From Heloderma charlesbogerti (Eukaryota; Chordata; Lepidosauria; Squamata; Helodermatidae), in the NCBI GenBank assembly GCA_026122225.1, contig JANEZZ010001407.1, positions 184,837 to 248,836 of the forward strand: a stretch of DNA of 64,000 bases. The letters are read 5' to 3'. Position numbers and translations under genes: made by a program. The notes under the pieces are model-generated. The model saw only the letters and a program-made list of their open reading frames with translations. It was not told where the DNA came from and did no database searches. Below, one piece after another: positions 10,297-21,600 of the stretch (position 1 is the stretch's first letter; the number at the start of each line of letters is the position of its first letter).

Positions 10297-11177
10297 GTCT
10301 GCAGACTCCTCCTACACTCCATCAAGCCACTTTGCTTAATATTCAGCCTGATGAAAAGTTCTGGAGAAGCTTGCTCATTACTTCATGATATTTTGTTTGC
10401 TCCTAATAAAGGTATTGCCCAGCTGTGGATTTTGATTCTTTTTCCCGTGGTTTAATAGTCATTCCTTCAGGCAGAAACACTGACAGCTGACACTCTTTGA
10501 TGGTTGGATCTCTAAAAGAGATTTCCCAGCACCCTCCCCAAACTACATGTCCCAGGATCCTTAGGGGGAAGACTTAAGGAATTGCTATAACTGATGCACT
10601 TTTGTAGTGTAGATTTGTCCTCAACTGCTGATCCCTATTGCAGCAGAGTTGAAATCGGGTATCCAGCTGCCTTTGTTCCAAATGCTGCTTTAGTTTGTAT
10701 CTCAATTTCCCCTTCATCAGAAATTACTGGGGGATCTTTCTCCTTCTGTATCATAAACCTCAAGCTCTGTAGATGTAAAGCAGTCCACCACTCACTCAAT
10801 CCCAGGCTATAGCAACACTTCACCAGGATTTGAGGAGAAGGAGATATAGGTGTCATCAGATTATTAGTGACCCTGTACCCCAAATCCTTGACTTCATATC
10901 ACTTCTCTGTCAAGGTACCTCTATTTCATCCTTCTAATCTTCTCAAAACCTTCTTCAGAAGGCATCTCCTGGACAGTTGTATCTTCATATTTTCTGCATC
11001 TCCTACCAATCAATCTACCTCTATTTAAAAACCCAAACCTATGTTTCTACAGCAGTCGGTCCCACTGTCTTCACTAATCCATAGTGGGTGTGGTTAGGAT
11101 GGTAGCTTAACAAGTCCTCTCTGGCCTAGACTACAACAGCTTAGCATTTTGTAAAACATCTACTACGTTGCTGACAT
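10297..11177. other. Unassigned stretch, possible decayed MITE at 10480-10640
   Basis: Part at 10480-10640 has motifs seen in hAT-type MITEs (CCCAGCACCCTC, CTACATGTCCCAGGATCC) but no pair of ends. A minus-strand open frame at 10635-10883 (82 codons) has no recognised similarity and is probably chance. Confidence 0.4.
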
Positions 11178-11180
11178 TAA

Positions 11181-11572
11181 GGGAGCAATCCTATGTCCAC
11201 TAGACAGTGGCTAGACAGCCATAAGGTATCTGGTTTCTCGGAGCCCATGCTCCGAGGTCAGTTCCCGGAGAACCGACCTCTCTCCACTTCCACACTGCCT
11301 CGGAGGCAGCGCGGAACAGCCCCATCCTCCGTGCTTGCAAGAAGAGCGTGGAGCGACTGAAAAGGGACGTGGCTAGGGGTGTTCCAGGGCGGGGAGGGTG
11401 GAAATGCGTGTATGATGCATCCTATGTGTCATCCGACAGCCTTCTTCCCTGCTCCGCCCTCCCGCAGCTAGACAGCCACAGCTAGACAGCCTCCGTGCTT
11501 CTCCTGCCCTGCATTGGATAGGCGGTTGCCTCTGAATTTGGAGGCGGCACCTATCTGGATAGGATTGCACCC
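11181..11572. mobile_element. Harbinger-like MITE with TAA duplication
   Basis: Ends are GGGAGCAATCCTATG and ATAGGATTGCACCC, flanked by TAA on both sides (11178-11180, 11573-11575). A GGG-starting inverted end plus a TWA duplication is the signature of PIF/Harbinger transposons. The interior is GC-rich and non-coding. The right 100 bp reappears, inverted, at 25888-25970, which defines a family. Confidence 0.78.
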
Positions 11573-11575
11573 TAA

Positions 11576-12461
11576 ATCAATTTCCATCTCGCCTTGTGTT
11601 GGCACAACAGACATTTTTGCACATGATGAGAAAATCAGAATTACTCCCCGATTGCTCTAGCTTCAAGAAAGACACAGAGAATGGGAGATCGGAGGCAGGA
11701 AAATCGTGCTCCCTCTGGAACTTGCTGCCTGAGGTGGCTGCTTTGCTTCACAACGAGTCGAGTGTTTACATAATCAGAGAACACGTTTCTGGAACGTTTT
11801 CTGTTGGTTTGATTGGGGTTAGTTTCATGAAGTGCGAAAATGTCAAAGAAGAAAAGAAACAGCAGTACCTAAGTCTGGCAAGAGCAACACAAAAGAATTT
11901 GCCTACTAACACTAGCAGAGATACAGTGCTTGCTGCAGACCTTACAGGGCTGGGGTCAGTGCCTGGTTTTCTTGGGCAGCTGCCAGGGCCCAGGTTTCTG
12001 GCAGGGCCTACTGCTCATGCCTGGCCTGAGCCTCCCTTTATATTGTTTTCCCCCCCCCCTAATCTGGTACTCTGAGCAGTGCAGTACCAGGCAGCTGGAT
12101 CTAGCAGCCCTTTTCATTTCCCATAGTGCCTCTGACCTTGTGTCACTCTGAAGCATTGTGTGAAATTTAAAGGGTGGCTAGGCCAGCTGCCCAGCACCAC
12201 CTGGACCTCTGCCACCACAGCCAAGGAAGCCCTCCAGGATTCCTGACAGAAGAGGGGCCCCACTAAAGGTCACTTTGACCAGGATCTCCCCTCCCATACC
12301 AAGAGCCAGCCCTGATACTTTATTCCGAATTCTTGAAGCATAACCTTGAGAGGGCATCCCTATTCCAGTTATGCAGAGTTTAATGGTCCTCTAAACCTGC
12401 CAATGATGAGTATTTGTTTTGAGGCAGGTTGTAGCTGAGCTCACCAAATATTAAGTGGCTT
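11576..12461. other. Unassigned non-coding stretch
   Basis: A 159-codon open frame at 11596-12075 has low-complexity, proline-rich C-terminal content and no recognisable domain, so I do not call it a gene. No clear repeat was identified. Confidence 0.45.
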
Positions 12462-12835
12462 GAGACACTGCACTGGCTGCTAATTAAGTGATGACATTTA
12501 AAGCCCTGAACAGCTTGGGGCACGCCTGACTTTTAAGATCTGCCCAGGGGTCCTCGTACCATTGGGTGTGGTACTTCGTGTGGAGGCATGACAGAGGTCC
12601 TTCTCAGCTGTGAAGCCACAGTTATGGGATGCCCTCCCTCCAGAGGCCCAGCTGGCACTGACACTGGCTTCATTTCAGCATCAAGTCAAGCGACTTATCA
12701 TTGCTGATTTTATACTGCGGGGGTGGGGTGTTGCTGTGGTTTTATGAGTTTATGTTACATTATTTCTATTGATTGTACCTCACCCTGAGATTTTTTTGAT
12801 ACAGAACAGGTTAGAAATAAGTAAACAAACACAGA
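12462..12835 (+). mobile_element. L2-like LINE 3' end, sense
   Basis: Sequence corresponds to the C-terminal coding end and 3'UTR of an L2-type LINE. Landmarks are ACTGCACTGGCTGCTAAT (HWL motif), TTAAAGCCCTGAACAGCTTG (KALN-like), GTGGAGGCATGACAGAGGTC, and a terminal TTAGAAATAAGTAAACAAAC. All frames are broken. Its identity rests on comparison with other reptile L2 copies from memory. Confidence 0.6.
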
Positions 12836-13631
12836 CAAATAGACAGAGTTCTCCTGGTTTCTTCTTCACCAGATGAAGCAATAAAAGTTAAGCCCCCCAA
12901 ATGAAAATATGCTAACTGTCTGAAGACCATCCACTGAAGTAAATATTTCTCTGGTGGCCATAAAAAATATGCCAATACTATAAAAGTTTAGGAAAGGAAG
13001 GGTTGGATCCTGTCCATGAACAGGAACAAATCATGGGTAGCTACAGGTTACCTGGAACATAGAGATCTCTGTTCCTGGAAAGAGATGGAGCTCAGAAGGC
13101 AGTCACATGGCAAATTCCAGGTGGCTTGCTTGGCAGTCCTCTCTCTCCTCTGCAATGGGAATGCCAGTCCTTGCTTTTCTTGGCTCAACAATACATAAAT
13201 ATTAGCCAACACACTGAGCAGTTTCTTGCAAAGGTACTTTCAGGCATTGCAAAAACTGTCCCAGGTCAGCTATTCTCTTGTTGTCAAATTAAACTACTCT
13301 GGGTAGTTTCCATGACCCATTTTTTCCCACACGAAGCAGGGGAAGAAGGGAAAGTGGATGAGAGAACCTAGTGGCGAAAGTGAAACTATTCTTCTTTTAG
13401 ATTTATGAGCATCTCTACATTAAACAAAAAACCTGCACGCTTACCAGACGTTCTTCCAGACTCTTTCTGGATTTACAGTGGGCTCCTTTAGATGGTGAAC
13501 ACATGATTTGGAATTGAAAACTTCCCTTCTCGCCAATGCTCTATATGTTCAGTGTCATCTAGCAGCTGAATTACAGTGCAATGGCGGCATTTCACACTGC
13601 CAATATGGTACCATTAAGGTTTATTACAGCT
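12836..13631. other. Unassigned non-coding stretch
   Basis: No coding similarity and no recognisable repeat apart from scattered A/T-rich runs. Confidence 0.5.
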
Positions 13632-13647
13632 TATCTCCAATCTTTTT

Positions 13648-14426
13648 TTGGCGTGGGGGAATATATTTTTATTTATTTTATCTTTATAAATGAAATAAAC
13701 AATACCAAAATTACCAACAACCTGATCAATACTACAATTTCCCAACAATACAATATTCTGATGAGGACACCACAATAACAAAAAGAGAAGGAAAAAGAAA
13801 AAAAAAAAAAGGAAAAGGGAGGAGGAAAGGAAGTGAAGAAAAAGGAAGATTCTTTCCCCCTCCCTCCCCCTCTCCCTCCCCTTTAAAGAATTAAGTGTAA
13901 GCTCCAATACCCCCTGGCCTCCGATGCCATTCTATTTAACCTTAACAATCTTACAGTTTAATAAACAACCTTACATTTCAATATCATATCATCAACCTTA
14001 TATAAAAGAAAAAGGTCTACAATTCATTCATTAATTCATTCCGATTAATAATAATAATAATAAAATATAGTGTTATATAATAATAAAACTTAATATATAC
14101 CTTCAACAGTCAGTAATATATTTTATACTAGATATATTATCTATTTTGAAATAAAAAATATAAAGAAAAGCAAGAAAAAAAAAGAAAGATGAAAGAGAAT
14201 AAACGAATATATGTATAATCATTTATCTTCTGAACTAGCCTGGATCATGTAGACCAAACACAAACAGTTAACAAAGCTTGTTTAAAGATTCCAGTTCATG
14301 GGGTTGTAACAGAAATCTCACGCATTTTTATATTCAGCCATGCCTCCGCCATTTCATGATTTAGAAACTTCTTCAAACTTCTTCAGATACAATACAAAGT
14401 GTAGCAGGATATTTTAAGTAATATTG
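13648..14426 (-). mobile_element. ORF1-only L1-derived retroposon, 5'-truncated copy
   Basis: A perfect 16-bp duplication, TATCTCCAATCTTTTT, flanks the insertion (13632-13647 and 14427-14442). On the minus strand it starts inside the ORF1 C-terminal domain (AAATCATGAAATGGCGGAGG, also at 6327-6346). It then runs straight into the same 3'UTR as the copy at 5164-7153. Shared blocks include GTATAAAATATATTA, GAATGAATTGTAG, GATGATATGATA, ACTGTATTGTTGG-like and TTTATTTCATTTATAAAGATA. It ends in a short A-rich tail. No RT sequence lies between ORF1 and 3'UTR. A purine-rich run at 13782-13880 is the complement of the 3'UTR pyrimidine tract, expanded here. Confidence 0.88.
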
Positions 14427-14477
14427 TATCTCCAATCTTTTTGAAAGCAGGATAAAGGGGGGAAGCACGGGAGACAC

Positions 14478-14575
14478 CCAGGAGGTTGATGATGTCATGT
14501 AAAGGACCCGCAAACCTCCGTGAGTGGCCAATCACGAGCATGCAATAAAAGCCTCATGTAGAAATGCTCATAACT
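14478..14575 (+). mobile_element. Right-end fragment of an unclassified MITE family
   Basis: The block GATGTCATGTAAAGGACCCG, CAAACCTCCGTGAGTG and GCAATAAAAGCCTCATGT is shared with the right ends of the two longer copies at 39378-39775 and 41729-42095, and more weakly with 29510-29630. Confidence 0.6.
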
Positions 14576-15325
14576 CATGTTCTTCTGGGTTTAGGGTTCA
14601 AGACTAGGGAGTTTAAACCTATTAAAAGGATGTATAAAAATTTGCTTCATGAATACAATGCTCAGAAGGCAGCTAAAGAAAGGTATGGGGGCAAAACACT
14701 TGTGGAAAAAGATGAGCTAGAGGAAAGTAGCCTAGCACTCTTGGTCACAGCGAAGGTAAAGCTATGGTGGTTCAGGACAGGCTTTGATAGGGTGGGTTTT
14801 GAGGAGCACATACCTATCTCCTGCATACTAACTCTCAGGGCCAGTTCAAGACTTTTTGGTGCCTGAGACAGAACAGCAATTGGTGCCTCCCCCATTCTGG
14901 TCCTGTTGCATAGTACCCAAGGCTGGCCAAGTTATTTTGGTACCTGAGGCAGAAAATCCCTGGGAGTAACAATACAGTAATGACACATTCAATATTTGCA
15001 GCTCTTTTACGACACACAAAACCAGTTGCTTGAGTTGTCCACCTCACTCCTCTAATTGTAGTACCTGCCAGGAAACCTGCTCAGCTAGGAAGATGATTGG
15101 ACTTCATTGCTTTGCACATAACACAGAAGCGCCAAAAGAGGATGTGTGAGTCATGCATTCCCTTGCCATACTTCAGTTGCGTACTGAAAACAAATGCTTC
15201 TCATGCATCTCCCCAGGTTTAACCCACATTAGGAACAAATACAGCTTCTCTTGGGGAAGATGATGTCCAAGTTCTTTCTTCACATGATACCACCTTGGAA
15301 GCATGGAAAATAACCCCATGACTAG
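14576..15325. other. Mostly unassigned; hAT-like end motifs
   Basis: Two passages, TTTTTGGTGCCTGAGACAGAA (about 14859) and TATTTTGGTACCTGAGGCAGA (about 14935), are alike and resemble hAT-type end sequences. No complete element or coding sequence was found. Confidence 0.4.
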
Positions 15326-15540
15326 GGGTGCTTCCAGACAGGGGTCTCCTAGCATGACCATTCAGATGGCATTGTGCAGCTATTCCATCTTTTCTTCCTT
15401 AACAGATTATCTTTGGTCAGAAAAAATACAGAAGAAGCAGTGGGAAAACACAGGAGGTTTACAAGTGGAAGATGTAGCATTCCATGAATGAGGCAGGGAC
15501 AGGTGGTGGCCCCATAAAAGCCTCATCTGGGAAGCACTTT
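15326..15540. mobile_element. Probable short MITE
   Basis: The left end GGGTGCTTCCAGACAGGGG is loosely inverted at the right (CATAAAAGCCTCATCTGGG, then AAGCACTTT). The GTGCTTCC-AGA ends recur at 43342 (TCCTTCCAGATGAGG). Non-coding; boundaries approximate. Confidence 0.45.
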
Positions 15541-15679
15541 TGTGCCCAGGGCAAGAATAACTTCTGCCTATCAAAACATTCCTGTTTTGGTGTCTTTCCT
15601 TTTAGGTGGTTTAACCCATTTGCTTCTTGGCTTGGAGATGCTTGTGATGACAGTATTTGATATCTTTTATGTAGGATTT

Positions 15680-16021
15680 TTTTTAAGGATCTGCAGTGGC
15701 TTAGTGGTTAAGACACTGAACTGCAGACCGGAAGGTTGACAGGACAGCAGTTCGAGACCCGAGTGCCGCGTGACGGAGTGAGCTCCTGTCTTCAGTCCCA
15801 GCTCCTGCCAACCTAGCAGTTCGAAAGCAAGAAATTGCAAGTAGATAAATAGGTACTGCTTTGGCAGGAAAGGTAAGAGCGTTCTGTGCACCTCGGTGTT
15901 CAGTCATGCCGGCCACATGACCATGGAAGTGTCTTCAGACAATGCTGGCTCTTCGGCTTAGAAATGGGGATGAGCACCACACCCTAGAGTCGGACACGAC
16001 TGGTTGGGGACACCTTTACCT
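15680..16021 (+). mobile_element. Sauria-type tRNA SINE, complete insertion
   Basis: A perfect 15-bp duplication, TTTTATGTAGGATTT, lies at 15665-15679 and 16022-16036. The tRNA-derived head has an A box (GTGGCTTAGTGGTTAAGA) and a B box (CAGTTCGAGACCC). The body has CCAACCTAGCAGTTCGAAAG, TAGATAAATAGGTA and GCCACATGACCATGGAAGTG. The 3' part AGAGTCGGACACGACTG matches the BovB terminus, as expected for a SINE mobilised by BovB. An extra GACAGGA between the boxes looks like a small local duplication. This SINE type is, to my knowledge, restricted to squamates. Confidence 0.93.
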
Positions 16022-16036
16022 TTTTATGTAGGATTT

Positions 16037-16959
16037 AAGGTGTAAATGGTAAATGGCTCAGCCTTTCCTTGCATTGCTACCACTAGTGGTGGGGAAGGGA
16101 TGTTTCAGGCCTTCTAGTTCTTGGTCACCATTCTTTCTGGTCTTACATAAATTGCTGGATTACTCTACAATTTCTTTTGGTTATGTGACCCACCTGTCTC
16201 TACTCATAGAGTTGGGCCCAGGATGTTCTTCCAGGGAACAGATGCCTTCTGATCTAGGAAAAGATTTCCACTGATGAAATGGATGAGGAGGTGATATTGT
16301 CAGTTCCCCCCTCCCCTTGCACCCCCAAATCTGCTCTGGAGGGTTGCTGCAATCCCCGGAACAGTAGGAAAAGTGGTGCGAAGAGCTGTAGAGGAAGGGG
16401 CAATTGGCAAAAATCCCCTCCCCTCCTCACTTTCAGCTGCACCCTCAGGGATGCAGAATCACAGGCCAAATCCAGCCATCTTTGGGTCCCAATCCAGCCC
16501 TCTGGGGTTTCCCAGATGGCCATGGCCCCTTTCCCACAACCACTGATCCTTTGGTAGCCCCCCCCCTTTTAAATATTTTAATTGTTTTTTATTTCATTTC
16601 CATTATAATACATGTACATTGTCTGTCTGTACAACTTTGTTCAACAAATGCATAATAAATTGTACAACAATTTACGAGTTATGTTTTTTCCCCTTTCTAA
16701 AAGGCTGAAATGCCTCTCCTGAGGTTTAGTTACTGGCAGGGGGAGCTTTACGCTAAAATAGGCTGATACTTTTGGGATTTTGCCCTGCCTCTTTTGCCTT
16801 TGGCCCCACCCACCACTGGAACATGGCCCCTGAAAGCTGCTCTGAAACAGAATCCGGCCCTCATTCTGAAAGAGCTTCTGCACCCGCGGCTGAGGACTTG
16901 CTCCTGCTGGTGGAGTGAAATACTGGATCTGACCCACAATCATCACCCTTTCTTTCTAT
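16037..16959. other. Unassigned non-coding stretch
   Basis: A/T-rich 16560-16680 may be a LINE 3' end. The block TTTGGCCCCACCCACCACTGG near 16800 recurs in a similar form at 58379-58400, so a short dispersed repeat is likely. No coding similarity. Confidence 0.4.
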
Positions 16960-17492
16960 GAGCCTGTTCAGACACCACACTAAGCCATGGTGGTTGGGGA
17001 ATTTCCGGTAGCCACGGCGGTTTAGCATGTCATGTGGGGGGAGAAAACCACATTCGGCATGGTTGCTAAGCCACAGAGGGTAACCACCCCCTGCAAAAAG
17101 ATTAAGGGGCCCCGGGGAGGCTTACCATGTCATCTGTCAGGCTCCCAATGGTTAAAATGGGCTCCAGAGGTCTTCCAGGCCACAACCATACAGTCTGCCA
17201 GCTAGAGCATCTGGTGATGATGCTCTAGCCACCGTGGACTTTCTCTATGGTCACATGGCCATTCAGGACAATGGAGTAGCCACCAGGAGCTCCTTCGCGC
17301 TGCAGAGGACGTGGGGATGTGCCCTAACCACTCAGGTAATCTCGTCCAGTAACTGAGGGGCGGGGGCGGTAGCAGAATCATGCAACACCACATAGTTCCT
17401 GGTTGTCTGACGGGCCCATGTGTAGTGGTTTCGCTAACCACTATTCCCTCCGTAGTTCCCCTAACTACCCTCCCCCCTGTGCGAATAGGCTC
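16960..17492. mobile_element. Non-autonomous DNA transposon with inverted ends
   Basis: Ends GAGCCTGTTCAGACACC and, inverted, GAGCCTATTCGCACAGG agree at most positions. Subterminal motifs with CTAAGCCATGGTGGTT and CTAACCACT repeat in both orientations. There is no transposase frame. The flanking bases CTAT and TATG allow at most a 3-bp duplication, so the superfamily is unresolved. Confidence 0.65.
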
Positions 17493-17888
17493 TATGTGTC
17501 CAAACTTATGTAACCTTGCAGCTTGTATCATATTTTGATCCAACAAAATGGCCACCAAATGGGTGGGAATGTTTGTAATCTACGGCATGTCCCAACTTTT
17601 CCATTAGTGCTTAGAATTTTAAAACATTTAGATAAAGGATCAGGCAGGAGATGATTGGTGCACTGGATGCTGATGTCACAATGGCCCTTACCTCTGCATG
17701 ACTGGAGATATTATTTCCCTGATGGCTGTTCCCAGGAGGATGGGGCATTTAAGGAGCTCCCTCTGTTTCCCCAAACACAGCACATTACCTTCTCCTCCCA
17801 GGAGGAGCTGAACAGATGCTCTCGCTGACATCTGGAATATTATTAAAGGAACTGCTGTCAACCCATGGGGCTCTTTCCATTTATTTTA
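17493..17888. other. Unassigned non-coding stretch
   Basis: No recognised repeat or coding similarity. Confidence 0.5.
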
Positions 17889-18260
17889 CATGATGTCCCT
17901 GTTCCTTCCAGTATACACTATGTAGCATTTGTGCCTGTGTTGCTGCTTAACTATGCCTTTCTTCCTGGTTGCTCAATATTCTTCTCAATATCCAGCCATA
18001 TTATTTTAACTTAACATTTCAGTATTAGAGGCAGCCTTTTATCACACAGCACCTCAGTTAATTCTTTTAATTTCAGCCATGCGTTATGAATCTGTTTTTG
18101 ATCAGTCTGTCTTCCAACCTTTTTCTGCAGTATAGATGCAAGATATTTAAATTCATGCACTCTGTTTCTTAGCTTCTGAATATTCTTCTGTTTGTGTCTT
18201 TACCAAATCTTATATTCTGTCTTCAATATACTAAGCTTTGGCCCATTTTATCCTCTACAA
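17889..18260 (-). pseudogene. RTE-like (non-BovB) LINE reverse-transcriptase relic
   Basis: Minus-strand translation gives HEFKYLASILQKK, then HNAWLKLKELTEVL and CDKRLPLILK. This matches the conserved RTE C-terminal pattern FKYLGS...GW..W...G.(I/L)CD(K/R)R.P...K. Upstream in a nearby frame is GPKLSILKTEYKIW, like the KTEY block that precedes it in this clade. Stops and frameshifts abound. It is distinct from BovB, whose equivalent block reads FTFLGSKIT. It is an old copy, and no termini were identified. Confidence 0.6.
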
Positions 18261-18384
18261 CTTCTAACATTCTTCTGCTATCCACATCCCCATTTACTTT
18301 ACATCTAGTACACATTACAATATTGAGACTCCAAAAAACACATTCAGTATTCATTAAAAAAAACAAACCCTGCCAGATTAAGAC

Positions 18385-18445
18385 TGACATAAACCCCATT
18401 GATTTCAATAGGTCTGCTCTAAGTATGACTAAGTCTGGATCCAAC
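18385..18445. mobile_element. Half of a palindromic MITE
   Basis: CCCATTGATTTCAATAGGTC followed by CTCTAAGTATGACTAAGTC and TGGATCCAACC matches the right half of the complete copy at 46917-47010. Confidence 0.65.
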
Positions 18446-18609
18446 CCAGTGTGTTAATTGATTGCAGCAAGGTGAATGGTTTCTAGAGTGGTACATTTAC
18501 AAGGGATTATAAAGACTGAAAAATACTGCTGGATGGATTACACACAGCAAATACAATTCAATGATTGAAACAAATCTGCTGGTTTAAGTTAAAGCTTAAC
18601 TTAACTTAG

Positions 18610-18642
18610 CATGAGATAGATTTAAGTTAAAGCTATCTCATG
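18610..18642. repeat. Short perfect hairpin
   Basis: CATGAGATAG and CTATCTCATG form a 10-bp stem around a 13-nt loop. It lies in a TTAAG-rich stretch just upstream of the first full-length BovB. Confidence 0.8.
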
Positions 18643-18696
18643 ATAAGCTCCACAAAGCTAGGAAGTTTGAAGCTAAGGTTGATGCCTTAACTGATG

Positions 18697-21600
18697 CCCC
18701 TTCATAGATTACTGCCTTGTTGTGTTGAAGGGGCTTGCGTAACTCAGTGAAGCCATAAACTATGCCATGCAGGGCCACCCAAGATGGACAGGTCATGGTG
18801 GAGAGTTCTGACAAAATGTGGTCCACTGGAGAAGGAAATGGCAACCCACTCCAGTATTCTTGCCAAGAAAACCCCATGGAAGGTATCACAAGGCTAAAAG
18901 AGATGACGCTGGAAGATGAGCCCGTCAGGTCGGAAGGTGTCCAATATACTACTGGGGAAGAGCAGAGGGAATTTCCAAATAGTGCCAGAAAGAGTGAAGC
19001 GGCTGGGCCAAAGCCAAAAGGACACTCAGCTGTGGATGTGTCTGGTGATGAAAAGAAAGTCCGATGCTGTAAAGAACAATATTGTTTAGGAACCTGGATC
19101 AATGAATCAAGGTAAGCTGAAGGTGGTCAAACATGAGATGGCAAGATTAAACATCGACGTCTTGGGAATCAGTGAACTAAAATCGACAAGCATGGGCAAA
19201 TTTAATTCAGGTGACCATTATATCTACTACTGTGGGCAAGAATCCCTGAGAAGAAATGGAGTAGCACTCATAGTCAACAAAAGCAGGGAAAAGCAGTACT
19301 GGGGTACAATCTCAAAAACGACAGAATGATCTCAGTACGAATCCAAGGCAAACCATTCAACATCACAGTAATTCAAGTCTATGCCCCAACCACTGATGCC
19401 GAAGAAGCTGAGGTTGATCGGTTCTATGAAGACTTACAACACCTTCTAGAACTAACACCAAAAAAAGATGTCCTCTTCATCATAGGGGATTGGAATGCTA
19501 AAGCAGGAAGTCAAGAAATCACCGGGATAACAGGCAAGCATGGGCTTGGTGTACAAAAAGAAGCAGGACAAAGGCTAATAGAGTTTTGCCAAGAGAACAC
19601 GCTCATAGCAAACACTCTTTTCCAACAGCACAAGAGGCGACTCTACGCATGGACATCACCAGATGGTCAATATCAAAATGAGATGGATTATGTACTTTCT
19701 GTCCAAAGATGGAGGAGCTGTACACAGTCAGCAAAAACAAGTCCTGGAGCTGACTGTGGCTCAGATCATGAGCTGCTTATTGCAAAATTTCTGCTTAAAT
19801 TGAAGAACGTAGGCAAAACCACTAAACCATTCAGGTATGACCTAAATCATATCCCTTATGAATATACAGTGGAGGTGAGGAATAGATTTAAGGGATTAGA
19901 CCTGATAGACAAGAGTGCCTGAAGAACTATGGACAGAGTTCCGTAACATTGTTCAGGAGGCAGCAACGAAATCCATCCCAAAGAAAAAGAAATGCAAGAA
20001 AGCAAAGTGGCTGTCTGATGAGGCTTTACAAGCAGCTGAGGAAAGAAGGGAAGCGAAAAGCAAGGGAGAAAGGGGAAGATATATCCAACTGAATGCAGAG
20101 TTCCAGAGAATAGCAAGGAGAGACAAGAACAATGTCAATGCCTTCTTAAATGAACAATGCAAAGAAATCGAAGAAAACAATAGAATGGGAAAGACTAGAG
20201 ATCTCTTCAAGAAAATCGGAGATCTCAAGGGAACGTTTTGTGCAAAGACGGGCATGATAAAGGACAAAGAAGGCAGGGACCTAAGAGAAGCAGATGAGAT
20301 TAAGAAGAGGTGGAAAGAATACACAGAAGAACTATACAGGAAAGATCTGAATGTCCCTGATAGCCATGATAGTGCGGTCACTGAACTTGAGCCGGACATC
20401 CTAGAGAGTGGAGTCAAGTGGGTCTTAGGAAGCATTAGTAACAACAAAGCTAGCGGAGATGACAGTATTCCAGCTGAGCTATTTAAAATCCTAAAAGATG
20501 ATGCTGTTAACGTGCTGCACTCAATATGCCAACAAATTTGGAAAACTCAACAATGGCCACAAGACTGGAAAAGGTCAGTTTACATTCCAATTCCAAAGAA
20601 GGGCAATGCCAAAGAGTGTTCAAACTACCGTACAATTGCGCTCATTTCACATGCCTGCAAGGTGATGCTCAAAATCCTACAAGCTAGGCTTCAGCAGTAT
20701 GTGAAACGAGAACTAACAGAAGTACAAGCTGGGTTTCGAAGAGGCAGAGGAACTAGAGATCAAATCGCCAATGTTCGCTGGATCATGGAGAAAGCAAGAG
20801 AATTCCAGAAAAATGACTATTTCTGCTTCATTGACTACGCTCAAGCCTTTGATTGTGTGGATCACAACCAACTGTGGCAAATTCTGAAAGAGATGGGAGT
20901 ACCAGATCACCTTACCTGTCTGCTGAGAAACCTGTGCGAGGGTCAAGAAGCAACAGTAAGAACCAGACATGGAACAACCGATTGGTTCCAGATTGGGAAA
21001 GGAGTACGACAAGGCTGTATATTGTCGCCCTGCTGATTTAATTTATATGCTGAGTACATCATGAGAAACGCCGGGTTGGATGAATCAGAGGTCGGAATTA
21101 AGATTGCTGGGAGAATTATCAACAACCTCAGATATACAGACGATACCACCCTAATGGCAGAAAGCAAAGAGGATCTCAAGAGCCTCTTGTTGAGGGTGAA
21201 AGTGGAGAGTGTAAAAGCTGGTTTGAAACTCAACATTAAAAAAACTAAGATCATGGCATCTGGCGCCATCACTTCCTGGCATATAGAAGGGGAATAAATG
21301 GAAGTAGTGACAGATTTTATTTTCTTGGGCTCCAAGATCACCTCAGACGGTGACTGTAGCCATGAAATTAAAAGATGCTTGCTCCTTGGGAGGAAAGCTA
21401 TGGCAAACCTAGACAGCATAGTAAGAAGCAGAGACATCGCCTTGCCGACAAAGGTTTGTATAATCAAAGCTATGGTTTTCCCAGTAGCAACGTATGGCTG
21501 TGAGAGCTGGTCTATGAGGAAGGCTGAGCGCCGAAGAATCGAAGCTTTCGAACTGTGGTGCTGGAGAAGACTCTTACGAGTCCCCTGGACTGCGAGGAGG

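Noticed and set aside
11596..12075. 159-codon open frame as a host gene
   Set aside because: No recognisable domain, low-complexity C-terminus, no splice or promoter context; compatible with chance.
15695..15760. A tRNA gene
   Set aside because: A and B boxes are present, but the cloverleaf is not closed and the body continues as a Sauria SINE.
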